Numbered from the stretch's first letter, positions 1-7,691 are shown. The stretch: 18,145 nucleotides of DNA from Treponema sp. (GCA_024691265.1 JAILNT010000411.1:1-18145); one strand, 5' to 3'. Translations and numbers: made by a program. The notes: generated by a model from the sequence alone, not told the origin.

Positions 1-591
1 CTATTTACTATTTTATCTTTAGTTTTCTTTACTTTTAGTTCACCTTTTCTTTTTTCAGAATCTATATCTCAAAGTAAAAATATTGCTTTTTATTTAGATG
101 TTGGTACTGGTTACAGCTTTTATGGTTCTAGTAGCATAAATGATGAAAATGATGATATATCTGACTATTCTCGTGCCATTTTTTCAGGAGCTGCAATAAG
201 TTCATTTCGCCTTTCGTCTCAGTTAAGATTTATAGCAGGTATAGATGGTCTTGGTGATTTTATGTATTCAGGGAAAGAACACATAATACGCTGGGATTAT
301 TCATTTCTTGGCGGTATAGAAGTATTTACACCTATAGAAGGTTTATCAGCATCTGTATCTTATAATGTTGGCAGAAGAGCTGATTTTGTAGCCTTAAAAG
401 ACGACGAGGGCGATTTACATAAAAATAGTGGAAGTTCTTCATGGGGAAACGGTTTTAGATTTTCTTTGGATTATGATTTTTCTTCTTTTGGTCCTGCTTG
501 GGCACCAGGAGTTGGGCTTGCATGGAAAAATATGCCAAGAGGAAATAATAGAGATAACACAATATCTGTATATTTAAGACTTCATTTATAA
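1..591 (+). CDS. Secreted or outer-membrane beta-rich protein, 5' end outside window
   Basis: The reading frame is open from base 1 and ends with TAA at 589-591, giving 196 visible codons. The start codon lies upstream of the window. The first visible residues are a hydrophobic stretch rich in Leu, Phe and Ser ending near FLFSES, which reads as the rest of a signal peptide, so little of the N-terminus is missing. The mature part alternates polar and aromatic residues with Gly turns (GTGYSFYG near residue 38, SYNVGRR near 120) and ends in amphipathic strands (ISVYLRLHL), the pattern of a small outer-membrane beta-barrel. I do not recognise a family, and barrel topology is inference. An internal ATG at 262 would remove the signal peptide and is unlikely to be the start. 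The stop lies 5 nt before the next gene, suggesting co-transcription. Confidence 0.7.
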   Translation, partial: LFTILSLVFFTFSSPFLFSESISQSKNIAFYLDVGTGYSFYGSSSINDENDDISDYSRAIFSGAAISSFRLSSQLRFIAGIDGLGDFMYSGKEHIIRWDYSFLGGIEVFTPIEGLSASVSYNVGRRADFVALKDDEGDLHKNSGSSSWGNGFRFSLDYDFSSFGPAWAPGVGLAWKNMPRGNNRDNTISVYLRLHL

Positions 592-596
592 TTCTT

Positions 597-1937
597 ATGC
601 TTTGTAAAATATGTCATCACTGTGGTTTATGTGAAGGCGATGGACGATTCAAAAATGATGAATCATCTATGCTTATTGAAACAAATTCAGCTTTGAATAA
701 TTCCATAAAGAATTTAGATGGAAAAATTGGTATAGCAGTAGATATTGGCACAACTACCATTGTTGCAAGTTCTTATAGTTTTCCTGCTTGCATAAAAATT
801 GCTGATGTTGCAGAAGTAAATGCACAAAGAGCTTTTGGAGCAGATGTTATTAGCCGCATAAAATATGCAAAAGATTCCTCCTCCTTAAAAAAACTACATG
901 ATGTTTTTATAAGACAGCTTTCTAATATATTTACTAGATTATTAGCTTCTACAAATGAAAAGCTTGCAAGAGGCTGCAGCATAGACGTTTTAAGAATTGT
1001 ATTTTGTGGTAATACAAGCATGTTATCTATAGCTATGAATATTCCTGTAACATCTTTAGCTTCTTATCCTTTTGAGCCTGCTTCACTATTTGGTGATTCT
1101 TACACATTAAAAGATATAATTTCTGATAGCCGTTTACCTTATTTTCCGCTCAAACTTTCAACTCCTGTGTTTATTCCAGCCTGTATAAGTGCTTTTATTG
1201 GTGCTGATACTGTTTGTGCTATGCTTGATAGTGGCTTTGGTGAAAATGCTGAAAATGGGAAAGTTCTTGCTGATGTTGGAACTAATTGTGAAATGGCTAT
1301 ACAAACTCCAACTGGCGAAATATTTTGTACATCATCTGCCGCCGGTTCTGCTTTTGAAGCTGCGGGAATAAAGGAAGGAATGGCAGCTTGTGAAGGTGCC
1401 ATTGCGGCTTCATACATAAAAGACAGTAACATTTTTTATAGAGTTATAGGAGGAGGAAAGGCTAAAGGCATTTGTGGAACAGGCTTACTTTCCGTTATAA
1501 ATTCTTTAGTGCAATTAGGAAAAATAGAAAAAAATGGAGCAATAGCATCAAATATTGATTTTATAGAACTCTGTGATAATGTAAAACTTTATCAAGCTGA
1601 TATTCGTAATTTTCAACTTGCGAAAGCTGCCGTATATTCAGGTCTTTCATATCTTATGAAAAATGCTTCTCATGAAGATAAATATTCTCTTTATCTTGCG
1701 GGAGGTTTTGGGACAAAATTAAATGTAGATGAAGCTGTAAAATTGAAAATGATACCTGAATTTTTTAATAAAAATTCTTTTGCAGTAGGAAATGCAGCTT
1801 TATCAGGTGCTGCGAAATTATTGTTCAATGATGATTTAATAAATCGTTCTAATCTTATACAGCAAAAAGCAAAAAGTATTAATCTTGCTCTGGAAGCTGA
1901 TTTTCAAAATATTTTTATATCTTCTATAGATTTTTAA
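597..1937 (+). CDS. ASKHA-domain (DUF4445-like) protein related to reductive activators of corrinoid proteins (RACo/RamA), without ferredoxin domain
   Basis: 446 aa. From residue 43 the protein shows the ATPase fold of the RACo/RamA C-terminal family: IGIAVDIGTTTIVA (phosphate-1 loop), the GADVISRIKYA motif, FCGNTSM, then IGADTV, LADVGTNCEMAI (phosphate-2 loop), SSAAGSAFEAAGIKEGM, GICGTGLL and a C-terminal LAGGFGTKL adenosine-type motif. Known members use ATP to drive electron transfer to inactive Co(II) corrinoid proteins, usually with an N-terminal [2Fe-2S] ferredoxin or C-terminal 4Fe-4S domains and about 530-650 aa. Here neither is present; only a short Cys cluster (C3, C6, C9, C12) precedes the ATPase. 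No Shine-Dalgarno is visible at the ATG at 597; an ATG at 670 would exclude the Cys cluster, but the cluster itself argues for 597. No corrinoid methyltransferase gene is in the window, so the partner is unknown. Family is fairly sure, function is inferred. Confidence 0.8.
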   Translation: MLCKICHHCGLCEGDGRFKNDESSMLIETNSALNNSIKNLDGKIGIAVDIGTTTIVASSYSFPACIKIADVAEVNAQRAFGADVISRIKYAKDSSSLKKLHDVFIRQLSNIFTRLLASTNEKLARGCSIDVLRIVFCGNTSMLSIAMNIPVTSLASYPFEPASLFGDSYTLKDIISDSRLPYFPLKLSTPVFIPACISAFIGADTVCAMLDSGFGENAENGKVLADVGTNCEMAIQTPTGEIFCTSSAAGSAFEAAGIKEGMAACEGAIAASYIKDSNIFYRVIGGGKAKGICGTGLLSVINSLVQLGKIEKNGAIASNIDFIELCDNVKLYQADIRNFQLAKAAVYSGLSYLMKNASHEDKYSLYLAGGFGTKLNVDEAVKLKMIPEFFNKNSFAVGNAALSGAAKLLFNDDLINRSNLIQQKAKSINLALEADFQNIFISSIDF

Positions 1938-1940
1938 AAG

Positions 1941-1981
1941 AAAAAAGGGAAATGGCATTGAAAACCATTTCCCCTTATTTT
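1941..1981. terminator. Bidirectional intrinsic terminator between the ASKHA gene and rny
   Basis: A perfect 9-bp inverted repeat, GGGAAATGG at 1947-1955 and CCATTTCCC at 1965-1973, encloses a 9-nt loop. It is flanked by A6 on the left (1941-1946) and TTATTTT on the right (1975-1981), so it has a U-run in both directions. It lies exactly between two convergent genes, with stops at 1937 and 1989. Confidence 0.85.
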
Positions 1982-1988
1982 CAGATTA

Positions 1989-3515
1989 TTATCTTGCGTA
2001 TTCAATAATTCTTGTTTCACGAATCATTGTTAACTTTATCCTTCCCGGATATCTTAAATCTGTTTCAATCTGCTTTGCAATTTGTTTTGCCAAATCTTTT
2101 ACATCGTTGTCTGCAATCTTTTCATTGTTGACAAGAACACGAAGTTCACGACCGGCTTGAATAGCATAAGCTTTTTCAACGCCATTGAACTTCTCAGCAG
2201 TTTCTTCAAGGTTTTCAAGACGCTTGATGTAGTTATCTACAGTCTCACGGCGTGCACCAGGACGAGATGCGGAAATTGCATCTGCAATCTGAACAAGAAC
2301 AGCTTCAATAGATTGTGGCTCAATGTCATTATGGTGTGCAGCAATAGCATTGATAACTTTAGGGTCTTCACCCATTTTTCTAGCCATTTCTGCACCGACT
2401 TCTGCGTGATTCTGTTCACTATCGGTTTCTGCACCCTTTCCAATATCATGAAGCATAGCAGCTCTTTTTGCAAGTTCTCTGTTAGCACCTATTTCAGATG
2501 CAAGCATTCCTGCAATCATAGCAACTTCTTTTGAATGTGTAAGAACATTCTGTCCATAGCTTGTACGGAAATACAAACGGCCTATTGCTCTTACGCCATC
2601 TTGGCTCATATTGTGTATGCCAAGGTCGAATAAAGCCTTTTCGCCTTCTTCGTAAATCTTCTGAGTTACTTCTCTTGTAACTTTCTGTACAATTTCTTCG
2701 ATTCTTGCAGGGTGTATTCTTCCATCTGTTACAAGACGTTCCAATGACTCTTTTGCTATTTCTTTTCGAACTGGGTCGAAACAGCTTATAACAACAGCTT
2801 CTGGTGTATCATCAATTATGATGTCAACACCTGTAAGTGTTTCAAGAGTACGGATATTACGTCCTTCACGACCAATAATACGTCCTTTCATTTCATCTGA
2901 AGGAAGTGAAACTGTTGTAACTGTAATATCGCTTGTGGTTTCTGTTGCAATACGCTGCATAGTTGTCACAAGTATTTCACGAGCCTTTTTGTCTGCATTA
3001 AGCTGTGCATCTTGGTCAATTTTGTTTAATAATGCCTGTGCATCATGACGGGCATCATTTTCAAGATTCTTGATGATAAGATTTTTTGCTTCCTGCTGTG
3101 TTAGACCTGAAATGCGTTCCAACTCTTTGCGGTAAGTTTCTTCCTGCTCTGATAAGACTGCTTCACGTTTTGCTATTACTTCTTCACGTTTTGCATAATC
3201 CTTATCTTTTTGATCAAACTCCTGGCTGCGTTTATCCAGCAGTTCTTCCTTTTTGTTTACTCGGCTTTCATACCTTTGTAACTCTGTGCGACGGTCTCTA
3301 TTTTCCCGTTCTTGCTGGTTTCGTTCCCGAATGAGTTGATCTTTCGCTTCTAGTAAAATCTCTTTTTTCTGTGCTTCTGCTTCTTTTATTGCATCCTGCT
3401 TTACACGTTCAGCTTTTTGTTCTGACGCAGATAGTTGAAATCTGGCATACAGCCAGCGAATAGTCCATCCAAGAACGATTCCTAAAACAGGGAGACCTAT
3501 AAACAAACCTGTCAT
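1989..3515 (-). CDS. rny: Ribonuclease Y
   Basis: 508 aa from the ATG at 3515. RNase Y is a membrane-anchored endoribonuclease that starts mRNA decay. Domains in order: an N-terminal membrane segment (about residues 2-22, GLFIGLPVLGIVLG), a long charged coiled coil (about 30-190), a KH RNA-binding domain with GRIIGREGRN at 211-220, and an HD metal-dependent hydrolase domain with MLHDIGKG (H356, D357), then a conserved C-terminal part ending EYAR. Length matches the family. An upstream TTG at 3545 would add ten residues, but ATG 3515 has GGAG nine bases upstream and the TTG falls at the predicted transcription start. It has its own promoter and is separated from lptB by about 240 bp. Confidence 0.96.
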   Translation of the reverse strand: MTGLFIGLPVLGIVLGWTIRWLYARFQLSASEQKAERVKQDAIKEAEAQKKEILLEAKDQLIRERNQQERENRDRRTELQRYESRVNKKEELLDKRSQEFDQKDKDYAKREEVIAKREAVLSEQEETYRKELERISGLTQQEAKNLIIKNLENDARHDAQALLNKIDQDAQLNADKKAREILVTTMQRIATETTSDITVTTVSLPSDEMKGRIIGREGRNIRTLETLTGVDIIIDDTPEAVVISCFDPVRKEIAKESLERLVTDGRIHPARIEEIVQKVTREVTQKIYEEGEKALFDLGIHNMSQDGVRAIGRLYFRTSYGQNVLTHSKEVAMIAGMLASEIGANRELAKRAAMLHDIGKGAETDSEQNHAEVGAEMARKMGEDPKVINAIAAHHNDIEPQSIEAVLVQIADAISASRPGARRETVDNYIKRLENLEETAEKFNGVEKAYAIQAGRELRVLVNNEKIADNDVKDLAKQIAKQIETDLRYPGRIKLTMIRETRIIEYAR

Positions 3516-3524
3516 GATATTAAT

Positions 3525-3528
3525 CTCC
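3525..3528 (-). promoter_or_regulatory. Ribosome binding site that fixes the rny start
   Basis: GGAG on the minus strand, 9 nt before the ATG at 3515. The alternative TTG at 3545 has no such site, so this decides the start. Confidence 0.7.
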
Positions 3529-3550
3529 AGTATAGAATTGTTCAAAATTA

Positions 3551-3579
3551 ATAGTAACCTAACTATCGATGATTGTCAA
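3551..3579 (-). promoter_or_regulatory. Sigma-70-type promoter for rny
   Basis: On the minus strand TTGACA (3579-3574, full consensus) is followed after 17 nt by TACTAT (3556-3551, 4 of 6). The expected transcription start is near 3544, leaving a leader of about 29 nt that contains the GGAG site. Confidence 0.65.
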
Positions 3580-3593
3580 ACGCAAGAAGCGTT
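3579..3593. repeat. Short inverted repeat touching the rny -35 box
   Basis: AACGC (3579-3583) and GCGTT (3589-3593) are separated by AAGAA. The left arm shares base 3579 with the -35 hexamer, so it could be a small operator. It is short enough to be chance. Confidence 0.25.
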
Positions 3594-3655
3594 ATAAAAT
3601 ATGGCATAACTGTCAAAAAGATAGACTTTAACGTGAGAAAAACTAGGAATCTGTA

Positions 3656-3690
3656 GCTTATCAATTCCCCTCTAAGGGGAGTTGATAGGT
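3656..3690. repeat. Strong hairpin between lptB and rny
   Basis: The arms TATCAATTCCCCT (3659-3671) and AGGGGAGTTGATA (3675-3687) pair over 13 bp with one T-G wobble and a 3-nt loop; three more weak pairs extend to 3656 and 3690. No U-run follows directly on either strand, so it is not a standard intrinsic terminator. It lies downstream of the pyrG-lptCAB operon and about 75 bp upstream of the rny promoter. A role as a 3' end protecting the lpt transcript is possible but unproven. Confidence 0.55.
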
Positions 3691-3753
3691 AAAAAATATA
3701 GACTTATTTACTATATAAATCCTTAAATAGATTTAATATAATTAAAAAAAATA

Positions 3754-4551
3754 TCACATTGAAAAATCTTTTCCTAGATATACTTCTCTTGCTAATTCAC
3801 TTTGAAGTATATCGTCTTTTGAACCTTGTATCATAATTTGACCAGTGCTTATTATTATAGCCCTGTCTGTAATTTCAAGAGTATCTCTTACATTGTGGTC
3901 TGTTATTAAAATACCAATTCCTTGATTTGACAAGTAGCGTATCATTTTTTTTATGTCTGCTACAGCTATTGGGTCAATTCCTGCAAATGGCTCATCAAGA
4001 AGTAAGAATTTTGGCTCTATTGCTAATGAGCGGGCTATTTCGGTACGGCGTCTTTCTCCTCCTGAAAGTGTAAAGGCCTGTTGTTTTCGTATCCTTCCAA
4101 TATCAAATTCTTCTATTAATTTTTCTAAAGTAGCTAATTTTTGCTTTTTAGAAAGGTCTTTTCTTGTTTCGAGAATGGAATAAATGTTTTCTTCTACTGT
4201 AAGCTTTCTGAATACAGATGCTTCCTGTGGTAAATATGATATACCGAGTTTTGCTCTTTTATACATAGGAAGCTTTGTTATGCATTTATCATCTAAAAAT
4301 ACTTCGCCAGAAGTTGGTTTATAAAAGCCTACTACCATATAAAATGTTGTAGTTTTTCCTGCACCGTTAGGACCTAGTAGCCCTAAAACTTCGCCTGTAT
4401 GCATTTGAAAGTCTATGCCCTGTACAACTTTTTTCTTTCCAAATGTTTTATAAAGGCTTGAAACTCTTAGTATGTGTAGATTTTCTTTTATGTCTGCTAT
4501 GCTTTCATCTTCTTTTATAGACTCTGCATCTTTATTATTTATGTATTCCAT
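3754..4551 (-). CDS. lptB: LptB, ATPase of the Lpt lipid-export ABC transporter
   Basis: 265 aa cytoplasmic ABC ATPase that powers extraction of lipopolysaccharide or a similar glycolipid from the inner membrane with LptF/G. Visible: Walker A GPNGAGKTT (60-68), Q-loop YLPQE (Q109), signature LSGGERRR (162-169), Walker B FLLLDEP (D186, E187), D-loop GIDP and switch His in ITDHN (H219). The stretch GPNGAGKTTTFYMVVGF is typical of LptB rather than other ABC ATPases. It has about 26 extra acidic or polar residues at the N-terminus compared with the roughly 240-aa E. coli protein; no later Met offers a shorter start, and AGGAAG lies 7 nt before the ATG. It follows lptA with an 11-nt gap. LptF/G and LptD are not in this window. 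Confidence 0.95.
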   Translation of the reverse strand: MEYINNKDAESIKEDESIADIKENLHILRVSSLYKTFGKKKVVQGIDFQMHTGEVLGLLGPNGAGKTTTFYMVVGFYKPTSGEVFLDDKCITKLPMYKRAKLGISYLPQEASVFRKLTVEENIYSILETRKDLSKKQKLATLEKLIEEFDIGRIRKQQAFTLSGGERRRTEIARSLAIEPKFLLLDEPFAGIDPIAVADIKKMIRYLSNQGIGILITDHNVRDTLEITDRAIIISTGQIMIQGSKDDILQSELAREVYLGKDFSM

Positions 4552-4562
4552 ATAATAGCTTC

Positions 4563-5366
4563 CTATCTCATTATTGCACTTGGAGCTTCTATTTCTTCCT
4601 CTTGTTCAGGAATATCTGAAGGATTGTTTTCTTGAGGCATTTTTTCCTGTTCATTTTCTTTTTGCTCAATTTTTTCGTCTGCTTTCTCTTTAGTTTTTTC
4701 AGAAGAATTATCTTCATTTTTTTCTGTGGTTGTTACGTTTCCTTTTACCCGACCGTCAAGTTTTATTTCTTGTGTAGTTAAGTTAAGAGTTATTTCCTGA
4801 GCTCTGAAAGAGTCTTCTCCTTGTACTACTTTTGGATTTCCACTCATGTTCAGCATTTGCGTGTTTTTTTTGTATACAGCATAGGAAGCAGTACAAGTAT
4901 TATCCTTTTGTTTTAATACAACATTTATTTGCATTATAGCAATTTGAGTGTTTTGGTTATATTCTATGATTTGTGCATCTGCCGTTACATTGTTTTCATT
5001 GTCTATTAAATGTACATTTTCCTGTATAGTTGCAATGTTTGTTTCTCTGTCGAAGGATAGCTTTTCGCAAGTAAAATCCATATTTGATTCTGTATTTTTA
5101 CCTTTTACATTTCCTTTTGCTATTATATAGCGGAAATCTTTTCCTTGTAGGGTTATATTATCAGCAGATATTTCCATTGAATCTGTTTTTACGTATGCAT
5201 TTCCTTTTAGTGTAGTTGTATCTGTTGTGTCTCCTGTCTTACCACTCATGCTATTTGCAGAAAATTCTATTGTTTCAGAATATAGCTGGCTTTGTAAAGT
5301 GCAGAGAAAAATTATTATTGAAAAGAATAGGTTAAAAGCTTTTTTACTCATATTACAGTTGTACAT
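4563..5366 (-). CDS. lptA: LptA-like periplasmic OstA-fold protein with acidic tail
   Basis: 267 aa. The N-terminus is a signal peptide (KK followed by the hydrophobic FNLFFSIIIFLC), probably cut near QLYS. Residues about 33-210 show the repeating beta-strand pattern of the OstA/LptA fold (TTLKGNAYVKTDSMEISADN, then AKGNVKGK, ATIQENVHLIDNENNVTAD, LKLDGRVKGN-type repeats). In the family this fold forms the periplasmic bridge carrying lipid from LptC to outer-membrane LptD. After residue about 213 comes a tail of about 55 residues made mainly of Glu, Lys, Asn and Gln, not part of the OstA fold and not usual in E. coli LptA. Two starts are possible, ATG 5366 and ATG 5351; neither has a clear Shine-Dalgarno and both keep the signal peptide. 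It sits between lptC and lptB, which supports the assignment. Confidence 0.85.
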   Translation of the reverse strand: MYNCNMSKKAFNLFFSIIIFLCTLQSQLYSETIEFSANSMSGKTGDTTDTTTLKGNAYVKTDSMEISADNITLQGKDFRYIIAKGNVKGKNTESNMDFTCEKLSFDRETNIATIQENVHLIDNENNVTADAQIIEYNQNTQIAIMQINVVLKQKDNTCTASYAVYKKNTQMLNMSGNPKVVQGEDSFRAQEITLNLTTQEIKLDGRVKGNVTTTEKNEDNSSEKTKEKADEKIEQKENEQEKMPQENNPSDIPEQEEEIEAPSAIMR

Positions 5367-5402
5367 ACATTTATAACATCATGAATTAAAATTGTGTTAC
5401 AG

Positions 5403-5951
5403 TCAATTTTCTATAATACCATCAATTTTACCTTTGAACAGAAAACTTTTATCTACTCCATTTGCGGAAAAACCTATTCCTTCCATTCTAAGGTCATCTC
5501 TTTGAATGGTTACTATGTCTTCTGCTCCACCTGTAAGTTGTTCTGACTTTCCATTCCAGTGTAAGGATTTTGCAGTTATCTTTAGCTTTTCTTCTTTATT
5601 TTCTATTTCGATGTCGTTTAGTAAAGTGTATTCCTGCTGTTTGGAATCTGCTGAAAGATATTTACATTTTCCACTATTATCGATATTTCCATTTTTATTT
5701 AGAGTTTTGAATGTAACATCTTTCGCATAACTTGTATCGGTTGTTTTATATTTTTCGATTGCAGAAGCTGTTATTTCAGCTGCTTTTTTCCCATCATCAT
5801 AACGGATAAGCTTTACGTTATTAAATAGTAATTCTGGGTACGAATCCTCATCATCAGCCTCCTGTGCATAGTTTAATGAGCAAGAGGCTGACAAACACAG
5901 AAAAGATATTACTAATAAGCTTGTAAATATTAAATCTCTGTATTTGTTCAT
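5403..5951 (-). CDS. lptC: LptC-like protein, probable lipoprotein
   Basis: 182 aa. LptC normally is a single-pass inner-membrane protein whose periplasmic domain passes lipid from LptB2FG to LptA. Here residues about 7-23 are hydrophobic and end in LSASC, with Cys24 positioned as a lipidated residue; this fits the relaxed spirochaete lipobox, so the protein may be held by a lipid anchor instead of a membrane helix. The rest is beta-rich with features of the LptC/OstA-like family: LLFNNVKLIRYDDGKKAAEI, ADSKQQEYTLLNDIEIEN, ITAKSLHWNGKSEQLTGG and a C-terminal FKGKIDGII. Its position directly before lptA and lptB and 18 nt after pyrG supports the call. Sequence similarity of LptC is low in general, so the name relies partly on context. 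Confidence 0.82.
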   Translation of the reverse strand: MNKYRDLIFTSLLVISFLCLSASCSLNYAQEADDEDSYPELLFNNVKLIRYDDGKKAAEITASAIEKYKTTDTSYAKDVTFKTLNKNGNIDNSGKCKYLSADSKQQEYTLLNDIEIENKEEKLKITAKSLHWNGKSEQLTGGAEDIVTIQRDDLRMEGIGFSANGVDKSFLFKGKIDGIIEN

Positions 5952-5969
5952 TATGAGAATCTTCTATTA

Positions 5970-7577
5970 TTAATCTTTATCTTTTGATAAAGCTGCTCCA
6001 ATGAAAGATGCAAATAGTGGGTGTGGTTTTGTTGGACGAGATATAAATTCTGGGTGGAATTGTACTCCAATACCCCATTTATGATTTGCCCATTCAAAAG
6101 CTTCTACCTGCTTATCAGGATATGATTGTGCAGTGATAATAAGGTTGTTTTCTTGCATTATATCACAATATTTTCTATCAAAAGTATATTTTGAACGGTG
6201 TCTTTCTGTGATAAGTGTTGCATTTCCATATATTTTAGCAAGTTTTGTATGTTCTGCAATTGTAAGCTGAGAAGCTCCCAGTTTCATAACTGTAGAAGTA
6301 TGTCCTGTTTGCTCTTCTGGTAAACTTATAACGGCATGTTCACAATGACGGATAAATTCTGTTGAATCTGCATCTTCCCAGCCGATTATATTTCTTGCTG
6401 TTTCTATTGCCATAAGCTGCATTCCTAAGTCTATTCCTAGGAACGGCACATTATTTTCTCGTGCATATTTTACTGCTGCAAGTAAACCTAAGAAACCTCT
6501 CTGTCCATAATTTCCAGGAACAATAATTCCATCAATGCCTTCAAAGTATTTGCTTACATCAACATCTTTTTCCAATGTTTCTGCATCAATTTTCTTTAAT
6601 ATTAATTCTGAATCATGGACTGTAACTGCTGCATGAAGGAGTGATTCTTTTACTGACTTAAAGCAGTTGTCTAAGAAATCCTTCTTTCCAACCATTCCAA
6701 TGCAAACTTTTCTCTTTGGATTTACTAATCTTTTTATGAATGTTTCCCAAAGACTTACATCGGCTTTACAATTTGAAAGACCGAGTTTTTCAAATATTTT
6801 TGTATCAAGTCCCTGCTTATGGAATAAAATTGGGAGTTCATATATAGAATGTTCTATATCAGTTGATGTGAATACAGCTGATGATGATACATTGCAGAAT
6901 AAGGCTAATTTCTTTCTTAAGCCTTCATCTAATTCTGTTTCACATCTACAAAGAAGAATATCTGGTCTTATACCTGATTCCTGGAGCTGTTTTACAGCAT
7001 TTTGTGTAGGCTTTGATTTTAATTCTCCACCTGTGATTATTGGTATCAAGGTTAGATAAATAGTAAGAACATTTTCTTTTCCCAGTTCTCTTATAAGCTG
7101 ACGGGCAGCTTCAAGATATGGAATTGCTTCTATATCACCTACAGTGCCGCCAATTTCTACTATTACTACATCAGCCTGGGTTCTTGTTCCACAAGATATA
7201 ATTCTTCTTTTTATTTCGTCTGTAATATGAGGAATAACTTGTACAGTTCTTCCATTATATCTTCCAGCTCTTTCATTTTGAATGACGCTTTCGTATACTT
7301 TCCCGATAGTAATGCAGTCATCATCTGTTAGGTTAACACTTGTAAAGCGGGAAAAATTTCCCAAGTCAAGGTCGGTTTCTGCACCGTCCTCGGTTACATA
7401 TACTTCACCATGCTGATAAGGACTTATGTTTCCTGCATCTACATTGATGTATGGATCACATTTCATCATTGCAACTTTTAGACCACTGCTTTCAAGTAAA
7501 CTTCCTATTGAAGCAGACGCAACACCCTTGCCGAGTGTGGAACAGACGCCACTTGCTACCAAAATATACTTACTCAT
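5970..7577 (-). CDS. pyrG: CTP synthase with Asp in place of the glutaminase nucleophile
   Basis: 535 aa from ATG 7577; an in-frame ATG at 7595 would add six residues, but MSKYILVASG is the usual family start. CTP synthase makes CTP from UTP and ATP, using ammonia released from glutamine. The N-terminal synthetase domain is well kept: STLGKGVASASIG (P-loop), KCDPYINVD, HGEVYVTEDGAETDLDLG, VEIGGTVGDIE and KSKPTQNAVK. The C-terminal class I glutaminase domain keeps ERHRSKY and FHPEF (H508, E510 of the triad), but the nucleophile motif reads LGIDLGMQ, with Asp383 (codon GAC at 6431-6429) where the family has Cys (C379 in E. coli). The oxyanion loop reads VPGNYGQRG instead of the usual PGGFGxRG. 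Glutaminase activity is therefore probably lost and use of free ammonia is inferred. It leads the pyrG-lptC-lptA-lptB operon. No confident promoter was found upstream. Confidence 0.95.
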   Translation of the reverse strand: MSKYILVASGVCSTLGKGVASASIGSLLESSGLKVAMMKCDPYINVDAGNISPYQHGEVYVTEDGAETDLDLGNFSRFTSVNLTDDDCITIGKVYESVIQNERAGRYNGRTVQVIPHITDEIKRRIISCGTRTQADVVIVEIGGTVGDIEAIPYLEAARQLIRELGKENVLTIYLTLIPIITGGELKSKPTQNAVKQLQESGIRPDILLCRCETELDEGLRKKLALFCNVSSSAVFTSTDIEHSIYELPILFHKQGLDTKIFEKLGLSNCKADVSLWETFIKRLVNPKRKVCIGMVGKKDFLDNCFKSVKESLLHAAVTVHDSELILKKIDAETLEKDVDVSKYFEGIDGIIVPGNYGQRGFLGLLAAVKYARENNVPFLGIDLGMQLMAIETARNIIGWEDADSTEFIRHCEHAVISLPEEQTGHTSTVMKLGASQLTIAEHTKLAKIYGNATLITERHRSKYTFDRKYCDIMQENNLIITAQSYPDKQVEAFEWANHKWGIGVQFHPEFISRPTKPHPLFASFIGAALSKDKD

Positions 7578-7691
7578 GGACGGTGATTTTCCCATAAGAA
7601 TAGTTATTAGTCAAGAAGATAGGCTATTTAGGCTTGAATTAATAGTAAAAATAAAAATATATTTGATTATTGATGTAATAAATTTTAACAA

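Noticed and set aside
262..591. Complete small gene starting at ATG 262
   Set aside because: The frame is open to base 1 with a signal-peptide-like start; this is an internal Met of a longer protein.
2082..2534. 150-codon plus-strand frame opposite rny
   Set aside because: Antisense shadow of the conserved HD domain, with Cys/Phe/Ser-rich low-information sequence.
3516..3545. TTG start at 3545 for rny
   Set aside because: No ribosome site, and it falls at the predicted transcription start; ATG 3515 has GGAG at proper spacing.
3597..3616. Second TTGACA (3616-3611, minus strand) as another rny promoter
   Set aside because: The nearest -10-like TATAAC is only 14 nt away; no good -10 at 16-18 nt.
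6667..7059. 130-codon plus-strand frame opposite pyrG
   Set aside because: It is antisense to conserved CTP synthase codons and shows no domain or ribosome site.
7596..7690. Promoter for the pyrG operon
   Set aside because: Several AT-rich -10-like words exist (TACTAT, TATCTT), but none has a -35 match at correct spacing, so no call was made.
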